NCBI GenBank assembly: GCA_916613615.1
Contig: OU744727.1
Location: forward strand, 4,246,593-4,310,592
From: Steromphala cineraria
Lineage: Eukaryota; Mollusca; Gastropoda; Trochida; Trochidae
Direction of reading: 5' to 3'
DNA: 64,000 bases
Under the pieces are notes generated by a model. That model saw nothing but the letters and a program-made list of their open reading frames with translations, ran no database searches and was not told the DNA's origin. The position numbers and the translations under genes are program-made. Below are positions 26,724 through 39,179 of the stretch, one piece after another. Positions within the stretch are counted from its first letter, which is position 1. The number at the start of each line of letters is the position of its first letter.

Positions 26724-26990
26724 TGAATGAATGAATGAATGAATGAATGAATTGTTTATTAACGTGTCACGCATAAAATTACAAGGTATAAATACACAGT
26801 GAATATACATGATAAAATTGATTATGCAAGGCCTGAATAGGCCGAAGAGACACGGGATGGTAACACGTCACATCTTCGGTTCGTGACAACGAATTTGTAT
26901 TCATAATCAAACGATAAATCGTGAGCACTAAGTGCCCTGTACTGTATCCGTTTAAATAAAGGAGATTTGCTTATCTCCAAAACATTTAAT
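26724..26990 (-). mobile_element. Probable LINE/SINE 3'-end fragment with (AATG)n tail
   Basis: An (AATG)n run at 26724-26752 is followed by AATTGTTTATTAACG. This mirrors the LINE 3' end at 24.02 kb, where (AATC)n is followed by AATGTTTATTTCC. A short palindrome GCAAGGCCTGAATAGGCC lies at about 26826. This suggests a minus-strand retroposon 3' end without coding sequence. The inner boundary is uncertain. Confidence 0.4.
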
Positions 26991-29057
26991 TCCCCTGACA
27001 CTACACAGGGTATCTGTCAGTAAATATTAACACGACGACAGACATCAGTGACAGTTTGAGGTCAGATGGTTCTGATATTACAGATGATTGATGCAAGAGC
27101 GTGCAATATGAAGTAACTTTCAAAATATATCAAATATTCTCTAGTCACTTTATCCATGGATAGTTATCGTCAGAGCTTTTAGCTTCTATTAAGATCATCC
27201 TTTAGGTTACAGAAACATATTTGCTTAAAAAATAATAAATCTGCTGGATATTTATCAACTTTAAATCTATATTAGTCATTAATAGGGAAAATGACCTTTG
27301 CAAATCTAGGTTTCACTTCAAAAGGTAGTCTCGGTTCTCTTGTAAGCTTTCTCCCAAAGTGCCAATATTACTTGCTGCTGCGAGTTATCAGTATGAGCTT
27401 GAACGCGCCGATTAACCACTCATCCTTGTCTAGTTGTGAGTGTAGCGCTTCAATCAATCCTAACTCCTCTATTAGCTTAGGCTATAAACGACTGAAGCGC
27501 CAGGTTCCACGGATTTCACGTTTTGCTCTCTCGGCGCTTCACTCAACTTGTCGGTACTTTAACCACGGCAATTTTTGGTATGTTACGTCATATTTCCTTC
27601 AAATTTAATATGTCATGGTCTGATAGGGTTGGTGCTTTGAAAAGAGTCAGTCTAAATTTGATCATTGACTCTTGAAATTTTCAATTCTTAGAGACGTATT
27701 ATTGTAATAATATATTTACTAATAGTAATGTTTGATACATTTATCTGAATCATTACTTAAAGTGTTGATTTGAATATGATTGGTATGGGAGAAACATGAT
27801 AGAGCAGAAAAATATGTACAGAATATGTACACTAGTACACTGCGAGTTTGATATTTTATAAAAGCATTAGGGGGTTGAGCTAGAAGGCTTGATTTGACGA
27901 GCAAATAGTTCCAAAGTGTGATGATGATAACGTATTAAATGCCCTAAATTGAAACATATCCAGAAACATATCAAAATCATGAAGATTTTATACATCATTC
28001 CGTTTCTACAAAAACAACCCGATAATACTACCCTTTAAATTTCATGACTATAATGTCTGATTTGGTAAAATTGTTGTGCACTAATTTATACAGCTGGATG
28101 CAGTATATGTAGATAAAGCTATTATCGATGTATGTAATCCAATATTGTCAGTATACTTAATAACCCTGGAAATATATGATTAACAACATGTATCGATTAA
28201 ATGTATAGAATACTAATATACTCTGCGACTTGTACATTATTAGGTTTAGAGAGCATGAGGTTATTGCTGTGTAGTTTCTTTGTTTGCTTGGCAAACAGAA
28301 TAGCGCATCATCATCAGCTAGTGTGTATTCTCCTCTGTCCCGTTTATTTGTCATGCTAATACACTCATTATCTCTGCATATTGTAACAGTTATGGATGCA
28401 TTGACAATTGCATTCCACATACCGTAACAACCAGACCTGTATTGAAGAGGAAATGTGAAACAGATAATTACAGACCATATAAGCAAATATATATTGCTCA
28501 ATTTGTAACTTTATGATAGCTCTGACAAATTATTCCTCAAAACGAGTATTTCATAACATGTAAACATGTAGTATCAGAGAAATTGCTATTGGAGTTATTT
28601 TCATCACTTTCCCCCAACACACTGAAGTTGAAACCTGAATTTATTTTTACAAGCAAACGCATTTTTCATTGCATTTGTTTTATATTTGTTTTAATCAATA
28701 ACGTTAACGCATAATGCTATGCCTGGTGAGCTACAGAGCCAATGGTTTACTTTTTACTGACCGATGGAAGTTATAAATAACATACTGTGTGCATGTCGAT
28801 ATGATATGTCTTGGCATCAAAATTATACGGTTACACTTATGGACTTGACAAGTACAAACTGCATAATGTGCATTTGCATACTCAATATAGATGTCAACAT
28901 TTTGCTCCTGCTTGTTTTTGTTGGAACTATTTCATAAACCAAGACATTAATAATTTTTTGTTAAATGTGTTTACAAAATTCACATTAATTCAACGACTCC
29001 ATCAGCGAGCCAATGGAATATCTAATTGCTATGTAATACCTAGGATCCACACGTCTA

Positions 29058-29138
29058 TCAACTCGTTCATCTCACTGCTGCCTCGTCGCCTCTGTCAACT
29101 CGTTCATCTCACTGCTGCCTCGTCGCCCCTGTCAACTT
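29058..29138. repeat. 37-bp tandem repeat, 2.2 units
   Basis: TCAACTCGTTCATCTCACTG followed by CTGCCTCGTCGCCTCTG is repeated immediately, with one base changed in the second unit and a partial third unit (TCAACTT). Confidence 0.85.
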
Positions 29139-31973
29139 GCTGTCTTCCTAACCAATTTCCTCTCGCTTGATTTGATTTGTCGCAATTGTAAAATCACGAT
29201 CAATATTTTGTTTCATCAAGGACAACAGTAAAACCGGAAGTCGTCTGTTGATGCAAGTCTCGCGATAACTTAACGGGATTTCATTTCATTCCAAGTTTCC
29301 CTCATGTTTGTTTTGTTAAAGGGCAAGGTGTCTTTTGTAATGAAAACACACATATTGTTAGCTTTGTGTGTCTGTAAGGATGTGATATAACTTGCAGATG
29401 ACACTGAGTAAATATAGAATTGATTGATAAACTTATTAGTGCCAATCAGTCTCAATAGGTATCGGGGAACGTCATTCATATACTATAAGATCATTGACAT
29501 GAAAAGATTGATTAAGACAGTGACAGTACCCCTCTCCATTTAGCTTCACACCACATAGGCTAAAGGAAATTCAACCTAAGATGTATGCTTTTGAAGCAGA
29601 AAATTATCTCTCTGGGTTAAATGAACACGCACTTGTTCTATACAAACCATCAGAAATGAACCTCGCCCCAGAAATGCTAAGACGGTCAACCCTGTTTGTG
29701 ATTTTGAAGGGTAAGGAGGGTCAGAGCTAGGACTCAGATCTTTCGTATCTCAATACTGCCCTACCTATTCAAATACTAGACTGAGATTCAGACTGAAGGC
29801 AAATATGGTTTTGCATATTGGTATTTGTCAATTGGATTCTTCTATGTCTTTTGATTCTATGGCATCCATAATACATCTCTTACTCAACTTCAATTCAGTT
29901 CACTGAAGTGTGCTCATAACTCACAATATTGAAACACTTACTGACGTACATTAAAACGTCATTCGAAGATGAATATTATCATTCTTGATTGGCTAAAGTA
30001 AACAAATCAATTGTTGTGGTTTACATTATGTGTGACAAGCTTAAACATTATACAACAATGATAATTGCAACTGTAAAGAACATCATTAGGTAAAAAACGA
30101 GCCAGATGTTTTAAAATCCCTTGACCTTTGGCACATTTAGAATTAAGTTGATTTTTATTTGTGGCCAGTTTTCCTCGTTGTTCCTGTTATTTAACTGTGG
30201 TTTAGTTTGTCTCTTTCTTTCAAAGTTGCTCCCAAAAACCTCTTTCATATATCATTACTAGATTTTACATTGTCATTGAAATCCACACAAAATCAATGAC
30301 TATTTGTTCAAGTTTTCACCTCAAAGATAACATCCATTTGGAACACTGTGGAAAGTTGAATACTATATTTTGAAAAGTTCCAAAGCAATAATTTTCATAA
30401 GTTTCCACATCATATTAAAGTAAATTCCATTTTGATTCTGTGTGGTGACGTATCATTGAATGATGTGATCAAAGTTTAAGATGCAATTATGTTTAATGAA
30501 GTTTTCAAGTCTACAATTAGCAATCCTTTGATGAAACCAATGAATCACGTGATCAACCAAATAACTACAATTATCACGTAACACATTGTAGTTTTTCATC
30601 CTGGTTGCGACCCGCACCAGGAAGTTGGTATGTATATTCATTATATGTATGTCATTTAACGCCACAGAACGGAAACAGACAAAGATAAGTATGTCTTATG
30701 TTTCATATTTGGAATGGAATATCATCATGAGAACGTTTAATGTTTGGTTATGGTACCATATATGTTCATTCTCGTTTGTTTTTCACTGTACATGTCAGAT
30801 CTCTGTATCAATGCATACTGGATAGACATTCAAGTTTTAGATACTATATATTGGCAAAGTTTCTTTACATTGAAACCATGATTTCATTATATTGTTACAT
30901 ACGAAATGTTTTAACTGTGGTCATATCAAATATAGTTAATTCGCGTGCATCAAATTCATTTAAAGAGATAGATAAACACGTTGTAAATGAAGCATATATC
31001 TTGTAATCTAAATTCTTGATTAAAGCGTGACATGTCAAACTTTTTGGTTGATTGTTGAGATTCGTAAGAAGGAACGTTAAGAACTTGCGTCAAGTCAAGT
31101 GACTCATATGTTTTGAAATCAATTCAGCCTTGAAGGAATATTGTTTGTTATGAGGTATTTATGAAATGTTACACAAGATGAGAATGTTTTGAAGTTGCCC
31201 TGTTGTTATTTGTGTTTACTTGCTGTTATTGACGTGCCACTGACAACACACAGCAAACATCAAGTTGATATTGATGAAACTGAGAAGCCTCAACAAACGT
31301 GCTGTAATACTCTTAACATCCATCTTAGTGGCAACAGAATAGGAGAATAGGAGAGAAAACGTACATTCTACCATGACATTTCAAAATCCTCGAATTTCAT
31401 TGGTTTAGTTATATGGTCGAACCTACGTTAGACCACGAAAATTAAAAAAACACAGTCTCCTAATTGAAATACTGTGACTGTTATTGTGTTAGTTATGAAA
31501 ATTTTTTTAAGAATCATTTTGAAATATAATACTGAGTAGTCTGGACAAGCTGCTTTAAACCCTCTTAATTCCCATGATTTTACATTATTGAATTAGAATG
31601 ATGAAGAAAATTACATCGAAATACTGGAGGTTGAAATGTGGAATATTCTTAAAGAATCTTATTGAGAAGTTTGAAGGTTAACCACACGTTCGTGGATTGT
31701 TAACCTTTCTACTGCAAGGGTTGAGACGTGCAGATGTTATCATTGCACTAATATCATACTACCACCGTCTTCCTACAAATGCTTGATAACAATCATAGTA
31801 TGACATTCGGAAGTTTTAGAAGTTGCCTTCATTGCAATGGAAATATTGACTTTAAATGTTGATATAGTGATGATAACCGGTGGAATTTGATTTGACGTAT
31901 GTTTATTGGTCTTTTGAAGCTTCCTTCGTGGTGTTTATTCTGTATTTTGTTCAACCTTTACAAAAGATATAGC

Positions 31974-32210
31974 CTTCATGATTACCATAAAAAAGACATT
32001 ACCTTGATGATTACCTTAAAGAAAGACATTACCTTGATGATTACCTTAAAGAAAGACATTACCTTGATGATTACCATAAAAAAGACATAACAATCATGAT
32101 TACCTTAAAAAAGACATAACCTTCATGATTATCTTAAAAAGGACATAACCTTCATGATTACCTTAAAAAGGACATACATGTAACCTTCATGATTACCTTA
32201 AAAAAGATAT
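31974..32210. repeat. About 29-bp minisatellite, eight units
   Basis: Units of the type CTTCATGATTACCTTAAAAA followed by AGACATAAC repeat eight times with few changes. Two adjacent 30-bp units (CTTGATGATTACCTTAAAGA) are identical. One unit carries a small insertion (ACATGT). Confidence 0.9.
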
Positions 32211-34057
32211 AATCTTTTATATAACATTTTATAATGTTGTTCGTCTTTGTCTATGAATTACCATAGAGAATATGGGACATTAGCTCGCACGAGGCTTTGA
32301 TTTAAAACCTTTTTAATGGTCTTTTTATAAAATCACAGTTAATTCTAATTTTACAAAGAAGCATTTTAAATCCGATAAAACAAGCAGAATGTACACAGAG
32401 CATCAGTTGTACTCTAGCTAGCGTTAGCACATGCAGCCTGTTCAGCATTAAACGAACTGTATTGCACACATCCCCTGATCACACTTTATCCACACAATCT
32501 GCTGAATAATCCACACGTTTTGATTTGCAAATCAACAAAAACATTTTCATGTGTCATAAAATCGATGTTAGGTCCTGTGGTGCTTGCAATAAAAACGTAT
32601 TCTGATGGCGAATGGTTAGATCCATCCCGGGAGTAATGAGTTATTGGTTGGCCTCCATAAACTTGAATGCATTTATTAATCTCACTAAACTGCCCTGGTT
32701 CCATCAGTCACATCATCTACAGAATTATTATATCTCTATAATCGTGGTGTGAATAAACCTTGATCAATAATACACGAGGTTTGCCGACGTGTTTATATAT
32801 GTCACGAAGTGAACTTATCCCGTGAAATTGTAGTGGAGGATTCAATCAGCCCTGGCCAATAGGACACTGCCCACACGGCCGAATAATATCAAGGGGGCTT
32901 ACTTCTCCCTCCCTCCCTCCCGGAAAATCGTTTAGTGGTCATTTTCAGTGGTCAGCGGGAGCCCGTTGACCGTTTGACCTGAAGATAAGGTCAACCCTAG
33001 AAGGGACCCAAGAGAAGTTATCCCTCAAACTGATATCCTTTAGCCCTGCTTCTAGTCAAACAATAAGACTCTGAAATGAATTATTTTTCAATAAATCTGA
33101 AATTTGGAAAAAAAAAGGATGAAAAGGAGACTAAAATTTCTTCATTTCATAAAATTGAGCTCTCAAGTCTTATTATAGACTTGCTTAGGCTTGCATTATA
33201 TTTTAGGGTCTGGCTGACAGACTACCCTGCTTCGTGACTGTGTATAATAAGGAGCCTGATACAGTCTAGTGCTTATTAAGCATGACTGTTTACGCACTAT
33301 TAAATGAAAACACCAAAGAAATAAAATGATATCGATTTAGGTAGATAATTATTTAAAAAATTTAGTCGAAGACAAATCCCCTCTCTGATACTGTATTTCT
33401 CTTCGCTGAATGGGTGTATTTCTCGGAAATGTTTGATGTGATAAAACCTGAAATCAAGTCTAGATTCTCCCAATAGTATAAATTTTCGGAGGTTTTTGTT
33501 CAGCATTTGATAAACTTAATCACTATACTTCTTGTAAACGCGTTGAAAAAGACTTGATAGATTTTTAATCAAACTTTTTTATCAACTTTATTTCGCTATC
33601 ATATAAACGATTGACTAAAAGAAATTCGTTGAGTTTCGAAAAATGACATTGAAATCCTCATAAAAACAAAATCGTTTGTATTCATAAGGTAAGAAAATGT
33701 AAACTTTATAAGTTGTTATACACCCCCCGGTACCAGCTGTGCTGTTTCAAGAGTCGAAGAGAGCTCAATGGGAGTAGTTCTTTGATAAGACAGCAACACT
33801 CCATAACTGTTAATGGTGTGGTGTTGTATTGAGGGGACTTGGTAGTCTGTTTTCCACACTCTAGAGCAAAAAAATAAAATAAAAGAGCCTTCTTCAAGTC
33901 TAGAAAATATTTGCAAGTCTAGATGCCTCAGTTTTAGGAAATTAAGTATTGTTCAGGGATCTTTTTTATTTCTTTTTTAATAGAAATATTAAAATAATTA
34001 ATAGTAAAGTAACTCTTGTTTTTCAGTGACTAACATTATGTTAGTCTAGGGGCTTAA

Positions 34058-34414
34058 AGGGGCAGTAGCACGTTTTTAGGGGGAATATAAGGTGATGTCA
34101 GAAAAATGAAAATTAATGGTTCCAATCGAAAGACAATGTATTTAAACTAAATGGAGCAGTAATAATTCAAATATATAACGTAAAGTTTAGCCATGCGATT
34201 CCTTTTTCGTACACAAAATGAATTAAAGGTGTTCACACAAAAATGGCCGCCAATGGATTTTATTTGAATCGTCATACTTTGTCCTCTGACATTGAATGAT
34301 TGGATTGTTTAATGAAATTTTTGACAGTGTCAAAATAAGTCATTTAGCATTTACTTACTAATATCAGTGAAAATTTTAAAATATACAATTATCAAAAAAC
34401 GTGCTACTGCCCCT
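34058..34414. mobile_element. MITE family 1 (TTAA-flanked), copy B
   Basis: A 357-bp element with terminal repeats AGGGGCAGTAGCACGTTTTT and AAAAACGTGCTACTGCCCCT, each 20 bp and a perfect inverted pair. It is flanked on both sides by TTAA (34054-34057 and 34415-34418). Internal sequence matches copy A throughout, for example GGAATATAAGGTGATGTCAG and TGGCCGCCAATGGATTTTAT. TTAA target duplication is the piggyBac signature, so it was probably moved in trans by a piggyBac-type transposase. Confidence 0.9.
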
Positions 34415-35194
34415 TTAATCAAGGACGTTAATAGTATTCATACATCCTTTGTCTGATGTCGTAAGGATCTGATCTTATATTCTCACTTCCTGAATAAACT
34501 TTCGTTGAAGTTTTCGTTGATGAAATTGTTCGCAAGATGAAGGTTACTTATAGGTTCATATTCAAACAAATATTTACAGTCAAACCTGCATAAAATGGCA
34601 ACCAAACGAAGAAATAAGATTTGGCCGTAATATACAGGTTGTCGCAATGTACAAGTTGTTGTGATACACAAGTCTGTGTAATTGTCTACAAGGGCATTTT
34701 AGCGATGTCCGCATCGAACAGGTGATTGTTATATGCTTTTGAAAGTTCGACTTGCAAATGTGCATTATATGACGATATCTACCCATTTTCTCCTGATATA
34801 TAGAGATTGAATCCATAATGTTGACAGCACGTAGTGTCTGAAGAAGAAACAGTTGTACTGCGAAGTATTTCTTAAACAACAACTTAATCCGATAGTCGTC
34901 ATAAAAATATTTATAAAGGCAAGTATCAATATCTATAGAATGAAACACGCCCACACATAGGAATAATCTACCGACTTTTTGCCTGGTCACAGGTGCAAAG
35001 TACATCATACTTTATTTTTGTCTTAAGACTGTCTCAGTAGATTTCATGTTTTTGGACAAATAATAGATTTTAAGATTTCAACTCAGATACTTTTCATAGC
35101 AGTTTTATGACTTTAAAGATATGAAAGAAAATATGAGAGGAGCTAGGAAGTTTAAGATTCGTTATGTTCTTTAAATGAGAGAAATGGGTGTAGA

Positions 35195-35730
35195 ATGTAG
35201 TGTTCATAACATGCAATTGAAGTTTATTGCAATCCTTTTGCTGTGAAGATGATGGAAGAGACAATTTCCTAAATGAAACTGAAACTACAAATGAGAGATC
35301 ATAAGACGTCAGTCATTTTGGGCAATTCATGTGCTAATCCAAAGTGCTATTTGACAAAGATTGAAGCACATTTATTGCAGTGGTTTCGGGCACGAGAATG
35401 ATTGAATAGGTTCATTCTCCAATGAAACTGAAACTTGAGAGAAATGTAGGAATTGAGACAGTTTATGGTATATTGTTGCAATGCAGTGTTTGACAAGTTA
35501 ACGAAGCACGTTTACTGCAATGCACTTTGAAATGACATAATTTAAGTGCCTCATTCCTCCATGGAACTGAAAGTAACAAAGAGAGGTAAAAATCCCATCT
35601 GACAGATTGTGTAATTGATATGGGTTCTGTTCAGTGACTGAATAAAAATAAGAAACCCGAAGCACGTTTTTGCAATTCTTAACGCCGTAAAGATATGCAT
35701 TCCTCAATGAAACTGAGACCATCAATTAGA
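35195..35730. repeat. About 143-bp diverged tandem repeat, four units
   Basis: The motif CATTCCTCMATGAAACTGAA recurs at about 35265, 35412, 35550 and 35695. GAAGCACGTTTACTGCAAT-type segments recur upstream of it in each unit. The last unit abuts the CpG-rich island. Confidence 0.65.
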
Positions 35731-35899
35731 CATCGTCAGAACCGTAGGCTCTGTGTCGACCAAGCCAATACAGTGATTGATAAGCAGAAGGATCCGACAG
35801 GTGGATTATTAATGGACAATAGTTCCTTCATGTATCGACAAGATATTACAGTAAGCCATGTAAGCGAGCACAAGAGAATTGCCGTACATTGATGTTTTC

Positions 35900-36447
35900 A
35901 CCTCCTTGACCACGTCGATAGACTTCTTAGCCAGTGTTGTTATAGAGTCGCGCATAATCTGGGACCGCAGTCGTGTGTGATTGAATATGACAGCGGTTTT
36001 GGCGGATAATGAGTAAGTTCAAATCAATGAGGAACAAAGCGGCAACTCCTGACTACGACAGCTGTGTGCCTTGTCTACGGGCAGGCGATGTAGGGACGCT
36101 GCGGAGAGCTTGTAGTGCTGGATCGTCTTGTCTTGACGAGATCGCCAGATTCTCCTCAGATCGGCTGACCGTGCAGGAATACATGCGTCTTGGAGCTGTG
36201 TGGAGCTGAGCATTTGTCGTAACACTTGACCGGTGTTGTGTCCTCTGTCTCAACAAGTGGTCCTTTCACGACTCACTCACCAGTGTATCGATCGTCACGT
36301 GACGCGGATGTTTACACCAAGGCACGTGGAGCGGTGTCTCGGCTGTGTTTGGTTTACTGGTACAGTTTGCCCCTCTCAGGCCGCCTGCCTCACAGGCCCT
36401 CACACCGTATTAAAGCTTGGCACTGGATAGACCGTCGGATTACAAGC
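35900..36447 (+). promoter_or_regulatory. CpG-rich internal promoter / 5'UTR for exon 1b
   Basis: GC and CpG content rise sharply here (for example GACGCTGCGGAGAGC and TCGTCACGTGACGCGGATG) compared with the AT-rich intron on both sides. The stretch precedes the second candidate first exon. It contains upstream open frames, including one at 36009-36209 of 66 codons, and an ATG at 36226 in frame with exon 1b. A CACGTG E-box-like core and a GTCACGTGAC palindrome lie at about 36295-36304. I infer an alternative promoter with a leader that may carry uORFs. No transcription start can be fixed. Confidence 0.55.
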
Positions 36448-36592
36448 ATGGACGAAGAGGCCAACGATATGCATGCGACACAAGCTCCCATCGTGGTTGA
36501 CGAGACAGACGCGGTGAGCTTCGAGCACAAGGTGGAGCCCGATACTAAACCAGAGGTTGTGGAGGAAGCCGAGGAGCCCGCCACTGAAGAAG
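36448..36592 (+). CDS. Candidate alternative first coding exon (1b) of the PLP/M6-family protein
   Basis: ATG 36448 opens 48 codons plus one base, beginning MDEEANDMHATQAPIVVDET. The peptide is strongly acidic, with clustered E and D near the end (KPEVVEEAEEPATEE), and has no hydrophobic segment. The frame meets a donor GAAG|GTTGGT (gt 36593-36594) in phase 1. Splicing to 52190 gives a Val codon and continues R-G-E-S-C-C. Exon 1a ends in the same phase, so the two are interchangeable first exons. Vertebrate M6 proteins likewise start with short, charged, isoform-specific N-termini. The frame is open upstream to ATG 36226, which would add 74 residues. I prefer 36448 because the upstream part looks like leader sequence and the peptide from 36448 has an even acidic composition. 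Confidence 0.65.
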
Positions 36593-37287
36593 GTTGGTTC
36601 AAGCAAGAGCAGACGACATCGTATCGTCTGCCTCCTCGCTTACTCGTCTTCTGCAATTAATTTAGTCGTGCATGGAGAGGTCATTAGACTTCAACTTAGA
36701 GAATTACTTCCACTGATGCCTGTTTATAAGAGGCTGCGTAATAATTAGCCCTGTTCGTCGCTTCAAGAATTATCATAAAATATTTACCGCTGTGCAATTC
36801 AAATAGCTTACCCTGCCTAGTGAATCGCCAACAATAACAAAACAGTAGCTTGGTGCTGGTGTTATGATATGTCTTCACCAGACCTGAGACACCAAGCGGT
36901 CTATAAGGTACACTTAAGAGAGATAGTGAAGATAATGCGAAGTGAAAGTGAGGGTTGAGCTCGGCATCTCATGAAAAATGGGTCGTTTAATATTTGTGTG
37001 GCTGCAGACAGGAGTGTTGGTTGTGAGGAGGATGCACGGTGCACAGAGTCAGATAACAGATGCTGGGGCAGACCCCGTATCACCCATCACTCAATATAAC
37101 GCTGATAACACACCCCTCCCTCGTTATAAAACCACGGAACCGTCCCAGGCCACGGATTTTGGTTTAAAGTTTCTGTTTCGTGGACTGAGGTCGGTGATAT
37201 CTGGTTACAACACGAGATGTGGCTTCCTCGTGCTCTGATAGTCAATCTGTGGTGTACTTCTTACAGAACACTTCCTCCCCTGCACCC

Positions 37288-37315
37288 TGACCCCTCAACT
37301 CTGACCCTTTGACCC
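37288..37315. promoter_or_regulatory. Nuclear-receptor-type direct repeat (DR2) motif
   Basis: TGACCC-TT-TGACCC occupies 37302-37315, with a third TGACCC at 37288-37293. In reverse complement this is GGGTCA-AA-GGGTCA, a DR2 arrangement of the type bound by RAR/RXR-like receptors. It lies about 0.7 kb downstream of exon 1b. An exact paired match is uncommon by chance, but binding is not shown. Confidence 0.3.
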
Positions 37316-39179
37316 CAACCTCTCCTCTCAGATTAGGCTTCTTGATATTCTGACAGATAAAAGTTCTGACGATTTCTCTTTAAACCTCTGGTTCCTGGTT
37401 TTGGTCCCCGATATCGTATTCATGCCGTCTGTTCCTACATGACTAGTTCGTAGATTTAGAAACAACCTTCTACGATTTGCCATCAATTTGTCGCATTTTG
37501 ACATTCATAATCCAAATTTGATTTTAATATCATAAAATGGCTTCTGGTAATTTAGATGATTATCTGATATTTATTGGGAACTTTATTTACAATGTGGACT
37601 CTAAATAACAAAACGAACAAAATAGTTTCCATCTGTATTAAACGAAAATCACTTGAAACACATTTAAGCCATCATTAGCTCGTAGTTAATAAAATTACAT
37701 CGTTCCACTTCACCTCAGCTCAGCACAATTTGCAGATTCTAGACAATTATTCGTTCATTAGTCCCAGTGCTCGCATATTTCGAAGGTTATTGGCATAACC
37801 AGGTCCACAATTAGCGTCCCGCTTGGCTTGTACTGCATGTATTAACATACACAGAGCTACATCGCCACGGGACCCTGAACTCGGAATTGGTTAATTGGGG
37901 AGTGGAATACATATTCAGAAACCTACTGCTTCCAGGACTGGTATAGACTCGGTCTGGGAGTGACTCACCGCTCATGCTGTCCTTTGGTCTTGCTTATTTC
38001 GTATACATCACAGAGGTCAGCGATCAGCTGTCAATCACGTCAAATCAAGAACTTACGAATGTCCTTTCGCACTTTTCTTCGTTGTTGACACATAGTTTCT
38101 TCTAATGTTGAATAATCGGTTATATCGTATGTATTTACATACATATGATTACATACATTCCATCGTTGTTCCCATGAGTATTTGGATAGAAAACGTTTAA
38201 AAAAAGTAAAATTGGTACGTTATTTCTCAACATATCAAGTTTACTTGTTTTCTCTTCAATGTGTGTCATTCAACTTCGAGCATTGTCTTTTGTAAGATAG
38301 ATTGAAACGTTTTGAAGGGTATTTGGTATTAATCGTTACACATTTGTCATTCTGTGTCATTTGCAGGATCGAAAACGCTACCAAGATCGTTATTTTACTT
38401 CGTCAAAGGATACTTAAGATTTGATCTAATGACAGTTGATATGTCATATATATAAAACCTTCATAACTATATTAGATCTAGAGGTCCGCTCCGGAAGTCG
38501 CCGTCATTGGCACAGATAACTCTTCGCCTTTAATCTTAGAGTGGCAAGGAATTGAAAGACACGACCAGATAATGTTTATACATTGCATCTAATTGAGCTA
38601 TTATTACTGCTCTTATGTTGATGTTGAGTCATGTCTCGTATTCGTATTGTTGTCTGTAATGACACGAGGATGTCAGTGAGTGTTACTCTCAGCAACAAGT
38701 ACCTACTTCATAAGACTAACATTTAGTCTCAGAAGTATTTGTTTTCAATATTGACAATTTGACAACAAGCCATGTATTATAAAGAAATGGAGCCCAGAAG
38801 ATGCTTTAAATTTTAGTTGAGCAATCTATATTTGCTATACTTTTCTAGACTTGGTTGGTCATCAATTAAATATTTTTGCTTTAGGGTCTGGATGACAGAC
38901 TAGTACTTCATGTATGGTATTGACAGGGCACGTCAGCAGGTTCACACTGTTGTGTACATCACATGTCACGTACTTGGTTACAGGGATTACGACCCTGGGT
39001 TGTGTTCTGTATCAAACATTTCACGAACTTCGCTTATATATATAATTAGCAGCGATGTTATCTGTACATTTCCATATTCGAAACTTCGAAATTAGAATAA
39101 ATCGGATGTCTGATGTAACAAAAATGAGCAATTTCGACAGTTTAGAAACTAATGAAGCCGGCTTTGGCTTCGCATAATT

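Larger units (their letters stand above)
378..35900 (+). other. Long first intron (exon 1a side), repeat-rich, no other gene recognised
   Basis: About 35.5 kb of AT-rich DNA between exon 1a and the second CpG-rich island. It holds the tandem repeats, MITEs, LINE fragment and motif clusters listed separately. Open frames here are short and AT-driven. I see no second gene with splice support. Stretches at 378-4600, 6720-9280, 13200-17980, 18110-21000, 22000-24020, 27000-29050, 29150-31970 and 32210-34050 show nothing I can name apart from short low-complexity runs. Confidence 0.6.

Noticed and set aside
31899..32090. Repetitive peptide with D-I-T-L-M-I-T-L-K-K units
   Set aside because: It is a translation of the 29-bp minisatellite.
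35988..36011. Possible extra first exon: ATG 35988 (MTAVLADN) with a strong donor GA|GTAAGT at 36011
   Set aside because: It would leave phase 2, which does not match the phase-1 acceptor at 52190. It may be a 5'UTR signal but cannot be supported as coding.
36019..36656. Minus-strand open frames opposite the exon 1b region
   Set aside because: They are shadows of the GC-rich + strand leader and exon, with no splice or homology support.
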